A program made the position numbers and the translations under genes. This document shows positions 8,948 to 15,833 of a stretch of 63,179 bases of DNA, one piece after another. Every line of letters begins with the position of its first letter. Position 1 is the stretch's first letter. The DNA is from Chloroflexota bacterium. GTDB taxonomy: Bacteria > Chloroflexota > Anaerolineae > Aggregatilineales > Phototrophicaceae. The stretch is taken from the NCBI GenBank assembly GCA_026708115.1, contig JAPOVL010000053.1, positions 1 to 63,179 on the forward strand. The letters are read 5' to 3'. Under the pieces are notes generated by a model, which had not been told where the DNA came from, ran no database searches, and saw nothing but the letters and a program-made list of their open reading frames with translations.

Positions 8948-9090
8948 TGCGAAGATATCTCCTCGCCAATCCTCGTCCGCAGCCCAGTTCCTGGCGTAAG
9001 CCCGCTGAACCCAGATGAGGATAAGCAGCAACAATAAGACGGACTATACTTGGATTAACCTACCCACGATTCCAGTGGCAGCGTCTAACA

Positions 9091-9177
9091 GCAAGGCGGC
9101 AAGCAACCGGCGAAACATACTGCCGCGCTCGCACAGAATAACAAGCCTTCTCCTTGCATGAGCAAGGGGTTTGTTAA
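9091..9177 (-). repeat. Dispersed hairpin repeat, copy A
   Basis: Read on the minus strand it opens with the stem CCTTGC, loop TCAT, GCAAGG (9152-9167), followed by AGAAGGCTTGTTATTCTGTG, a CGAGCGCGGCA segment and CGCCGGTTGCTTGCCG. The same order of blocks occurs in five other intergenic copies. Compared with copy C (CGTCGC/GCGACG) the stem differs by paired changes. Confidence 0.75.
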
Positions 9178-9253
9178 AAGGAGATGAAGCAGGGAAACCT
9201 ATTTCTATTATACGAGCATGAAAAGCCCCATACAACAGATTGCGCATTGATTT

Positions 9254-9298
9254 CAGGGCAATCGCATCAAACGCAATCACTGTCGCATGTCACCTGAA
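9254..9298 (+). repeat. Second dispersed repeat, copy 1
   Basis: A 45-base segment beginning CAGGGCAATCGCATCAAA that matches 27701-27745 at roughly four of five positions, ending in CAC-TGAA in both. A shorter match occurs at 32171-32190. It has no coding sense; whether it is a mobile or structural element is unknown. Confidence 0.5.
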
Positions 9299-9372
9299 GC
9301 TAGACAATGCAGGGAGTTTCGCTGCAACGCCTCCTTGCATGAGCACAGAAGTTTGAAAACAAGAAGCGAGAC

Positions 9373-10044
9373 TCAAAAGGCAACCTGGCGGTAGCTCATC
9401 CTGGCCGCGCGCAACCTGCGCCCATAGGCCCCGGCCAGATATCCATATACCGGCACAAACAGAACAGCGCCCAACAAGATGACCGGCAGCAAGAGCGCGA
9501 GCGCGATGCTCGCCGCAAGCGCCGTGACCAGCCATTGCAAGGTCAAAGCGGCATTGCTCTGCACTGTGGACAGAATCAGGCCAAGGCGATAGAACTCGCC
9601 GGAATCCCAACTATCGGCGTAGCGGATGAATCCGATGGTGAAGAGAGTCCAGGCGAAAAGCAAATAAGCGAATAGCAAGGGCAGCAGCGCGCTGACGATG
9701 CCGACATAGGTGATACCGCCAAAGACGCTCACGCCAATCGACGAGCGGAATGAATAGAGGAAGGCCGCAGCTACGACCAACGGCAGATGGTAGACGACCA
9801 GCGCAAGCAATACATGAAGGCCCTTGCCGACGTCTTCGCCAACGTGGTCCCATTCCGGCAGTGGCCGCGGATGGTCATTCGAAACATTATGGATGATCTC
9901 TGCCAGGTAGCCGAGCAAGGCGCAGAGCGGGATCAGGCCGATGACCGGCATGAAACACAGCACCACAAACAAGGCGATTTCGCCCATCTTCTTGAGACAA
10001 TGCCGATCGCGGCGAATATATGCAAATGCGCGTATGCAATCCAT
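9373..10044 (-). CDS. DUF4013 family membrane protein
   Basis: A 223-residue integral membrane protein with an N-terminal soluble lead (MDCIRAFAYIRRD, then a KKMGEIAL turn) and six or so hydrophobic segments, as in the DUF4013 family found in Archaea and Chloroflexota. Function is unknown. ATG 10044 was chosen five codons inside the longest frame because GGGAGG lies 7 bases upstream and the family begins MD-x(3)-AF-x-Y. A PHO-box-like array of direct repeats sits 25-60 bases upstream, suggesting phosphate-linked regulation. It is a single-gene unit facing away from the GT9 gene. Confidence 0.85.
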   Translation of the reverse strand: MDCIRAFAYIRRDRHCLKKMGEIALFVVLCFMPVIGLIPLCALLGYLAEIIHNVSNDHPRPLPEWDHVGEDVGKGLHVLLALVVYHLPLVVAAAFLYSFRSSIGVSVFGGITYVGIVSALLPLLFAYLLFAWTLFTIGFIRYADSWDSGEFYRLGLILSTVQSNAALTLQWLVTALAASIALALLLPVILLGAVLFVPVYGYLAGAYGRRLRAARMSYRQVAF

Positions 10045-10068
10045 GACCGTCCCTCCCATCTAAAGAAC

Positions 10069-10107
10069 TTCACATGGGATTAACATGACCTTAACATGAT
10101 TTAATCA
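10069..10107. promoter_or_regulatory. PHO-box-like array of 11-bp direct repeats
   Basis: TTCACA (10069-10074), TTAACA (10080-10085), TTAACA (10091-10096) and a weaker TAATCA (10102-10107) recur with exact 5-base spacers. TT(A/C/T)ACA at 11-bp period is the known binding pattern of PhoP in Bacillus, and 11-bp repeats are also typical of PhoB. It lies just upstream of the DUF4013 start codon. The repeats are seen; PhoB/PhoP control is inferred. Confidence 0.5.
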
Positions 10108-10240
10108 ATTGTAAACAGTTTTTTGATTTTAACATCATTTGTGTTCCGGCGACGTGCCGCATGGCTGGCTTTGGCGGCTTCCCATAATCTAGCCCGGTTG
10201 CTCTATGTCTTCCATGCTGGGCTCCGCAACGAACTGAATA

Positions 10241-10338
10241 CATAAGACGCCGCGCTCATGCGGCAAGCAGATTTGCAATTTTGCCCGGGCGCGACAATCT
10301 TGGAATCTATTCGGTGCTTACGGGCCGAACGGCTCTAT
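10241..10338 (+). repeat. Dispersed hairpin repeat, copy B
   Basis: The stem GCCGC, loop GCTCAT, GCGGC (10249-10264) is followed by AAGCAGATTTGCAATTTTGC, GCGCGACAATCT and a closing CGGTGCTTACGGGCCGAACGG block ending in CTCTATGC. The last ATG, at 10337, would be in frame with the GT9 gene, but it belongs to the repeat. Confidence 0.75.
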
Positions 10339-10441
10339 GCTTGTACGCGACAATCGGTTACATTTCGCGGATGATGCTAGCCGCGCGAATGCTTATCCAA
10401 TGATCTTTTCAATCTTGGGACGCCTGATACCGCAGCGCGAT

Positions 10442-11509
10442 ATGACATCGACGCCGCGGCGAATCATCGTCATTCGACCCTGTTGCATCGGCGATGTTGT
10501 AATGGCGACAGCCGCGCTTACCGCCCTGCGCGAGACATTTCCCCAAGCGCATATCAGCTTCGCCGCGGGATCGTGGTCGGCCGCGGCCATCGCGGACCAT
10601 CCCGCGCTTGACGCCCTCATCGATACCGGGGAAGCCGCCCTGCCCTCCCGCTCGCCCGTCGAGTTTTTGCGCTTCATCAAGCAATTGCGCGCCGGGAAGT
10701 TCGACCTGGCCGTTTCACTGACGCGCTCGCCCGTAATGAGCCTGGCGCTGTGCCTGTCGGGCATAGCGCTGCGGGCGGGCTTGGATAGCGCCGGGCGCGG
10801 CTTTGGATACAACCTGCGCGTAGCGGTGGATCCCGCGGCGCGCGAGCACGAGAGCGCGATCTATCTGCGCGTCATCAGCGCAATCGCCGGCCAACCCTGT
10901 CACGCCTATGCCAACCTGCCGCTGGACGCCGCCGCGCAAGATGATATCGGACGCCGATTGCAGGCGGCCTCCGTCTCCCGGCCCTTCATAGTCGCGCACC
11001 CGGGCGGCGGCAGCAACCCGGGCATGACCATGGACAGCAAACGCTACCCGCCGGCGCAGCTTGCCGCTCTGCTTGATCGCGTGGCGCGGGAGACGACGGC
11101 GGCGCTAATCTTGATTGGCGGGCCCGGCGACGAAGAGACGGTCAGCGCCGTAGCCCAGCGCCTGAATACCCCGTCGATCGCCTGGGTTAATCAACTGAAC
11201 TTCGCCCAGATCGCGGCGCTGGCGGCCGCATCGCTCTGTTATATCGGCAACGACACCGGCATGACCCACCTGGCGGCGGCGGCCGGGGCCGCTACGGTGA
11301 TGATGATGGGTCCTACCGATCCGCGGCGATATGCCCCCTTTACCAAGAACCATCTGGTCCTCTGGAAAGTGACGGACTTGCGCACGGGGGGCGTCGGCGC
11401 GACGCCGGCATCGGGATGGGACTGGGCGCGCGACGGCTTCAGCGTCGAAGACGGCGCCCGGCAAATCCTGGACTTTCTTCAGGCAATTGCATCGCAAGAA
11501 GGGCGCTAG
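10442..11509 (+). CDS. Glycosyltransferase family 9 (heptosyltransferase-like)
   Basis: About 355 residues with the two-Rossmann GT-B layout of WaaC/WaaF-type ADP-heptose transferases. The N-terminal RRIIVIRPCCIGDVVMAT block and the C-terminal YIGNDTGMTHLAAAAG block with MGPTDPRRYAPF are family signatures. Such enzymes add heptose or related sugars to a surface glycan at the inner membrane. ATG 10442 was chosen because the family block starts directly after it; ATG 10400 and the repeat-embedded 10337 are alternatives and no strong ribosome site helps. With the RfaE2-type enzyme at 4963 it hints at an ADP-heptose-based glycan other than classical LPS, since no lipid A gene is seen. Confidence 0.85.
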   Translation: MTSTPRRIIVIRPCCIGDVVMATAALTALRETFPQAHISFAAGSWSAAAIADHPALDALIDTGEAALPSRSPVEFLRFIKQLRAGKFDLAVSLTRSPVMSLALCLSGIALRAGLDSAGRGFGYNLRVAVDPAAREHESAIYLRVISAIAGQPCHAYANLPLDAAAQDDIGRRLQAASVSRPFIVAHPGGGSNPGMTMDSKRYPPAQLAALLDRVARETTAALILIGGPGDEETVSAVAQRLNTPSIAWVNQLNFAQIAALAAASLCYIGNDTGMTHLAAAAGAATVMMMGPTDPRRYAPFTKNHLVLWKVTDLRTGGVGATPASGWDWARDGFSVEDGARQILDFLQAIASQEGR

Positions 11510-11568
11510 ACCGGTCGCGCTGGCCATTCGTCTTGCTATTGCTTATGACACCCGGCTAACAAGTGAGT

Positions 11569-11598
11569 ATGACAGCTTGCGCAGGGGTATGCTAGTAT
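11569..11598 (+). promoter_or_regulatory. Promoter of the enoyl-CoA hydratase operon
   Basis: ATGACA (11569-11574, five of six matches to TTGACA), an 18-base spacer and TAGTAT (11593-11598) preceded by TGC make an extended -10 promoter about 45 bases before the start codon. Confidence 0.55.
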
Positions 11599-11641
11599 AT
11601 GCCGCGTCGAAACAGAACCGGGCGATAAAGGATTCCGCTAT

Positions 11642-12418
11642 ATGAGCTATGAGTACATTCTGATAGACCGCCCCGCCGAGGGCGTGGGGCGCGTGCAATT
11701 GAACCGCCCCAAGGCGCTTAACGCGCTCAATTCGCAACTTATGGGCGAATTAATGGAAGCCATGCTCAACTTTGATAGCGATCCGAGCATCGGCGCGATC
11801 ATCATCACCGGGGACGAGAAAGCCTTCGCCGCCGGCGCAGATATCATAGAGATGGACGGCAAAACGCATGTCGATATGTTGATGGGAAAGTCCCTCGCCG
11901 ACCGCTTCGACCTCAGCCAAATCAAAAAGCCGATTATCGCCGCGGTTTCGGGTTATGCCCTCGGCGGCGGCTGCGAAATCGCCATGAGCTGCGACATGAT
12001 CGTCGCCTCGGAAACGGCCCTATTCGGTCAGCCGGAAATCAATCTGGGGATTTTGCCCGGCGCCGGCGGCACCCAACGATTGACGCGCGCGGTCGGCAAG
12101 GCGCTGGCGATGGAGATCATGCTGACCGACCGCAAGCTCGGCGCGCAAGAGGCCTTGCAGAGCGGACTAGTGAACCACGTGGCGCCACTCGACCAATACA
12201 TGGACCTCGCCATAAAAATTGCCGGGAAAGCCGCCGGGCGTTCACAAGTCGCGATTCGACTGACCAAAGAAGCGATCAACAAGGCCTACGAGATGACGCT
12301 GCAGGAAGGGCTGGCCTTCGAAAGGCGCAGCTTCCTCGTCGCCTTCGGTTCCGAAGACAAGGCGGAAGGCATGCGCGCCTTCATCGAGAAGCGGAAGCCG
12401 GAATGGAAAAACCGCTGA
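11642..12418 (+). CDS. Enoyl-CoA hydratase / crotonase family
   Basis: A 258-residue cytosolic enzyme that adds water across the double bond of trans-2-enoyl-CoA in beta-oxidation. The two catalytic glutamates are Glu112 (GGGCEIAMSCD) and Glu132 (GQPEINLGILPGAGGTQRL). The oxyanion-hole regions AAGADI (63-68) and YALGGG (105-110) are intact. The length is standard. It heads an operon: the next gene overlaps its 3' end by 16 bases. A promoter with an extended -10 is visible. With both glutamates present a true hydratase is likely, though the chain length preference is unknown. The thiolase and CoA-transferase at 34.8-37.4 kb could act in the same acyl-CoA metabolism. Confidence 0.93.
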   Translation: MSYEYILIDRPAEGVGRVQLNRPKALNALNSQLMGELMEAMLNFDSDPSIGAIIITGDEKAFAAGADIIEMDGKTHVDMLMGKSLADRFDLSQIKKPIIAAVSGYALGGGCEIAMSCDMIVASETALFGQPEINLGILPGAGGTQRLTRAVGKALAMEIMLTDRKLGAQEALQSGLVNHVAPLDQYMDLAIKIAGKAAGRSQVAIRLTKEAINKAYEMTLQEGLAFERRSFLVAFGSEDKAEGMRAFIEKRKPEWKNR

Positions 12419-13038
12419 GCTTGTCCTTGCTCTACAGCGCGAATTTACGTGGAGACATCGCCCTGCTGCCGCGGCTCTTCACCTTCATACAGCGCTTAAA
12501 ATCGAACGAAGGACTAGGCAGCCTGATCCTCGACCTGGGCAAAGCCTGCCATGGCGCCGTCCCGCACTGCCGACAGACCGGCGGACGCTCGATGTTGATC
12601 GCGCTTGACGGCATGGGCTACCACGCCGCCAATATCGAAGGCGCTCTTGATGCGCGGGACCGCAGGCGGGTCGACGAGCAAGTGACAATGGCGCTCGTTG
12701 ATCGCGCCAACGATTGGCGCTATCGCGCGCCGCCGCGTGAAGATACCGGTATTCGGCTGACACTACGGCCAAACTCGGCGCCCGCGCGCCTGCAAATCTG
12801 CCTGGAGCCCGCGGGGCGCACGCGAATGGAGGGCAACGTCCTCTTCCTGCGAGACGTCTGTGCCGGCCAGGTCGGGACGGCCAGCGTCGACCTGCGCCCC
12901 AGCCCGCGCCTCAGGGACAGCGCTATTCTCGACTTGCCGCCGGATACGCCGCCCAATCCCGGCATCACCAGCGCCATCGAGTTCATCGAAAGCGAAGCGC
13001 GCCTCTTCCACCGCAAGCGAAGTCAATCCGCGTCCTAA
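12403..13038 (+). CDS. Metallophosphatase/5'-nucleotidase-like protein lacking metal ligands
   Basis: A 211-residue protein that aligns by eye with the N-terminal part of 5'-nucleotidase-type metallophosphoesterases: LLYSANLRGDIALLPRLFTF matches the usual TNDLHG-led strand, LILDLGKA the LLLDAGD strand, and ALDGMGYHAANIEG the segment before GNHE. The metal-binding residues of these motifs are replaced: the DxH becomes ANLRG, the GD becomes GK and the GNHE is gone. It is therefore probably a non-catalytic relative. It overlaps the hydratase gene by 16 bases and is followed after 27 bases by the sulfotransferase-like gene, so it is co-expressed with both. The fold assignment is inference. Confidence 0.5.
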   Translation: MEKPLSLSLLYSANLRGDIALLPRLFTFIQRLKSNEGLGSLILDLGKACHGAVPHCRQTGGRSMLIALDGMGYHAANIEGALDARDRRRVDEQVTMALVDRANDWRYRAPPREDTGIRLTLRPNSAPARLQICLEPAGRTRMEGNVLFLRDVCAGQVGTASVDLRPSPRLRDSAILDLPPDTPPNPGITSAIEFIESEARLFHRKRSQSAS

Positions 13039-13065
13039 GCGGCAACTGCCAAAGGAGCCCTCATC

Positions 13066-14196
13066 TTGACCGCCAGCAAATTGCGCATTCAAAGTCGCCA
13101 CCGCGAGCACATGGGCGTCATCGCCTCGCTCGACGATTTCGACTGGATCGAAGATGAAAGCATCGATGCCGAGCCGCTGCTTGGCCAAGCGAATATCACG
13201 CTCTATTGTCTCGACCAGGCCAACAAGCGCGCGATTTTCACCGCCCTGCCCGCCGACGTTGATCTCTCGCGCGCGCCTTTTATGTACCAGGAGCAATTCG
13301 ATCAGGCCGAATTTCTGCTGGCCCTGCCCTACGCCGACTTCCTGGGGCTTGCCGAAGATATCCCCTTCAATGACCGCGCCCTGCTTTGCCTGCACAATAT
13401 CGGTCGCTGCGGTTCAACCGTCGTGGCGCGCGCGCTTAGCGAAATCGACAGCGTCACCACGCTGTCGGAGCCGGACGTGCTGACCAATTTCATAACCAGC
13501 CTCCCGCCCAGACAAGACCATGATTTGCTGCGCGCTTGCCTGCGCTGGCTCTGTCGCCCGGCCATAATCCGGGACCATCGGCGCGTTGTGATCAAGTTTC
13601 GCAACCAGGCGGCCGCGGTCATGGGGCTTTACGTCGAGACTCTGCCCGAGGCCATGCACCTGTTCATGTATCGCAACGTCCTCGATTGGCTGGCATCCTT
13701 CCATCGCTTGCATGTCAAGCGCGCAGTGCAACCCAAGCGATACCCGCGCCAGCAGGTGATCGATCAGCAAGCGAGCTATTACGGCTGTCCGCGCGCGGAC
13801 ATCGAGCGACTGGCGCACCCGTCAATCGAGAGCTACGGCGTGCTGGAGGGCCGCGCCATCGGCTGGCTCTTCATGCTGGGGCGCTACCTCGACCTGGTGG
13901 ACAAAGGCGCGAAGATCGCCGCCCTGCGCTACGAAGACCTGCAATCAGATCGTGACGCCTTGCTTCTGGCACTGTTGAAGATGATGGAATTGCCCGAGAC
14001 CGGGCTAAAGGCCGCCCTGCGCGCCTTCCAGTCCGACGCCCAAGCCGGCACCAAACTCGCGCGCGATGGCGGGCAAGGCAACACCTTGGCGCTACCCGAG
14101 GATCAGCAAGCCACCGTGCGGGCGCTGCTGGCGACGCAGCCGCTGCTCAATTCAGCGGATGTGGTTTTGCCTAACACAGTGAGCCCAAGGGCTTAG
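13066..14196 (+). CDS. Sulfotransferase-like P-loop protein
   Basis: A 376-residue protein. After an N-terminal region of about 100 residues, LHNIGRCGSTVVARALS (about 109-125) has the form of the PAPS-binding 5'-phosphosulfate loop of sulfotransferases, and VVIKFRN, MYRNVLDWLASFHRLHV and IAALRYEDLQSD follow in the order expected for this fold (the RxxxDxxxS 3'-phosphate site). The likely role is sulfate transfer from PAPS to a small molecule or glycan; a related kinase-like P-loop role cannot be excluded. The start is TTG, backed by AAAGGAG (13051-13057) 8 bases upstream. It is the last gene of the hydratase operon. Confidence 0.7.
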   Translation: MTASKLRIQSRHREHMGVIASLDDFDWIEDESIDAEPLLGQANITLYCLDQANKRAIFTALPADVDLSRAPFMYQEQFDQAEFLLALPYADFLGLAEDIPFNDRALLCLHNIGRCGSTVVARALSEIDSVTTLSEPDVLTNFITSLPPRQDHDLLRACLRWLCRPAIIRDHRRVVIKFRNQAAAVMGLYVETLPEAMHLFMYRNVLDWLASFHRLHVKRAVQPKRYPRQQVIDQQASYYGCPRADIERLAHPSIESYGVLEGRAIGWLFMLGRYLDLVDKGAKIAALRYEDLQSDRDALLLALLKMMELPETGLKAALRAFQSDAQAGTKLARDGGQGNTLALPEDQQATVRALLATQPLLNSADVVLPNTVSPRA

Positions 14197-14352
14197 TCGC
14201 GCCAAGTGCCGAAAGCGTCCCAATCTATGTCGGTATTGGTTCACTTTCCATGCAAGCGCAAAAAATCGCGCTCGTGAATGCGACGCTTTTCCTCGGCAGC
14301 CTGCAACTGACGCGCGGCTGTACGGACATAACTGTTTTTTTGATCTCTGTGT

Positions 14353-14453
14353 GCTGTTTACGTATAGCGTCGCTCATGCGACGAGAACGTTTACGATTTT
14401 GCGTGAGCGGGACATTCCTGTGACCTACTCGCTGCCGCCGAGCGGCTCTATGC
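14353..14453 (+). repeat. Dispersed hairpin repeat, copy C
   Basis: The stem CGTCGC, loop TCAT, GCGACG (14368-14383) is followed by AGAACGTTTACGATTTTGCG, TGAGCGGGACATTC and CGCTGCCGCCGAGCGGCTC. It fills most of the gap between the convergent sulfotransferase-like and kinase genes (14197-14468), where no gene is seen. It is nearly identical in its first half to copy E on the opposite strand. Confidence 0.8.
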
Positions 14454-14468
14454 CTCGGTGGCCAATTC

Positions 14469-15593
14469 CTAGGGCACAGCGCGCTGATTCAACATCTCAT
14501 TGATCACCAGCACCAGACGCCGCAGCTCTTCTTCCAGATCCGGGCTGATCCCGTCCTGAATCAAGGCTTCGCGAAAGAGATCCCGCGCCTCGCGCACGCT
14601 CTCGTGGCCCTCGCGCAGCCGCTGCAAACCGGCGCGCATCTGTTCCCGCGCCTGGCGGCTGGGGTCGCTGGCATAATAATCGGGGAAGTCCCAGCCGTGC
14701 TGCGCCGCCACGCGCTGCAATCCGTTGATGAATTCCCGAATCGACTCCAGCTCTTGCGTTGCGCCGCGCTGCAACAGATCCGTGATGCCCTCGCTCAAGC
14801 TCGGCTCCATGCTGAAATCGAGGCTGTCGATATCGCTATAGCGCGCTTCCACCGCGTCACGACTGCTCGGCTGCGGGCGTAAGGAGGTCAACTGCGGCGA
14901 CATGCCGGTGAAGAGCGTATACAAGACGCCCACGCACATATTGTGCAAGTCCTTGCGGTATTGCCCGCGCTCCTCTGGTCTATCGCCGCTCAATTGACGA
15001 GAACTGTTGAAATCGATCACTTTAAGGTGCACGCCGTCCCAATAGACATGCTCCAGCTTGTGGTCGAGATAAACGATCTGCTGCGAATGCGCCAATGCCA
15101 GCAGTTCGCTGAATTGCACCGCCAGGGACAAACCCTCTTCCGTCGGCAGGCGCCAGCGACTGTTCGGACGGTTCGGTTTCATCAAGTAGAATAAACTGTG
15201 ATTGCGCGGCAGATTCTCCAGCGACAGATAGGGGCGCCAGCCCGCTACCGCATACTGCGCCATATCTTGCGCGAAGCCGCGAATGTTGTTCTGGTAGGAT
15301 ATGATCTCGCCCGCTCGCGGGGCTTCCGCTTGATCGGAGATATACCCGCAGTCGTAGAGCTTGACCACATGCGGACTGTGCCACAAGCGGGCCAGAAGCT
15401 GCGCCTCGTTGCCAAACGCGCGGTATTCCCAACGCGTATCGCCCTCCGCATCGAGATGTTCTGGTCGCAACACTTTGAAGGCGATGATCTGACCGTTGCG
15501 CCGGTCCAGGGCGTCCAGCACGCGCGCATAATGCCCAAGCGCGAATGTGTCGATGTAATTGTCTATGCGATAAATGTCCTGGAGACGCGGCAT
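14469..15593 (-). CDS. Atypical Ser/Thr protein kinase-like protein
   Basis: About 374 residues with a eukaryotic-like kinase fold. The ATP lysine (Lys40 in AFKVLRPE) and alpha-C glutamate (Glu63, GNEAQLL) are present. The HRD motif is YLD with catalytic Asp177 and Lys179 kept, but the catalytic-loop Asn is His182, and DFG reads DFN (Asp194-Phe-Asn196). Activity is therefore possible but doubtful. No membrane segment or sensor domain follows; the C-terminal part is helical. ATG 15593 was chosen because the kinase-like sequence starts there and the 49 residues before it lack character. It is divergent from the secreted propeller protein, with which it may share regulation. Confidence 0.7.
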   Translation of the reverse strand: MPRLQDIYRIDNYIDTFALGHYARVLDALDRRNGQIIAFKVLRPEHLDAEGDTRWEYRAFGNEAQLLARLWHSPHVVKLYDCGYISDQAEAPRAGEIISYQNNIRGFAQDMAQYAVAGWRPYLSLENLPRNHSLFYLMKPNRPNSRWRLPTEEGLSLAVQFSELLALAHSQQIVYLDHKLEHVYWDGVHLKVIDFNSSRQLSGDRPEERGQYRKDLHNMCVGVLYTLFTGMSPQLTSLRPQPSSRDAVEARYSDIDSLDFSMEPSLSEGITDLLQRGATQELESIREFINGLQRVAAQHGWDFPDYYASDPSRQAREQMRAGLQRLREGHESVREARDLFREALIQDGISPDLEEELRRLVLVINEMLNQRAVP

Positions 15594-15773
15594 CTCGGGT
15601 TCCGGCTCGTCGAAGGTCCTGGCATAAACTGCCAATGTACCAGCCTTTGCAGCAATGATACAGGGTATTTTCAAGTCCGTGAGCTGTCGAGAAATCCTGA
15701 TCTTGCGACCACTCCCGGAAGCCATATTCGCCTCTGGCATGGCGCCCGCCCGAAACGGTGGGCAGACGCAGGG

Positions 15774-15802
15774 CTAACAAGAAGCTCTTGCTTTGCTACA
15801 AT
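15774..15802 (+). promoter_or_regulatory. Promoter of the secreted propeller protein gene
   Basis: CTAACA (15774-15779), a 17-base spacer and TACAAT (15797-15802) preceded by TGC form an extended -10 promoter. The -10 box overlaps the upstream ATG at 15801, which rules that ATG out as the start. Confidence 0.55.
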
Positions 15803-15833
15803 GGCGCGGGCAAAACTTTCTGAGGGAGCCCCT

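Larger units (their letters stand above)
8948..9372. other. Intergenic stretch holding two repeat elements
   Basis: No gene is supported here; the short minus-strand open frame at 9044-9280 is made from repeat DNA. It holds copy A of the dispersed hairpin repeat (9091-9177) and one copy of a second repeat (9254-9298). Promoter elements for the YacL gene should lie just above 8947. Confidence 0.6.
10045..10441. other. AT-rich divergent intergenic region with operator-like repeats and repeat copy B
   Basis: This holds the promoter side of the DUF4013 gene (minus) and of the GT9 gene (plus). Bases 10069-10140 are AT-rich and include 11-bp-spaced direct repeats. Copy B of the dispersed hairpin repeat covers 10241-10338. 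No gene is seen. Confidence 0.6.

Noticed and set aside
7817..9037. 406-residue plus-strand frame opposite the YacL gene
   Set aside because: Shadow of a gene with a full set of PIN and TRAM motifs; Gln/His/Arg-rich translation typical of antisense frames.
9044..9280. 78-residue minus-strand frame
   Set aside because: It is built from copy A of the dispersed repeat and flanking DNA and has no ribosome site.
15198..15833. 212-residue N-terminal extension of the propeller protein
   Set aside because: It lies antisense to the kinase gene, and the signal peptide, ribosome site and promoter all point to GTG 15834.
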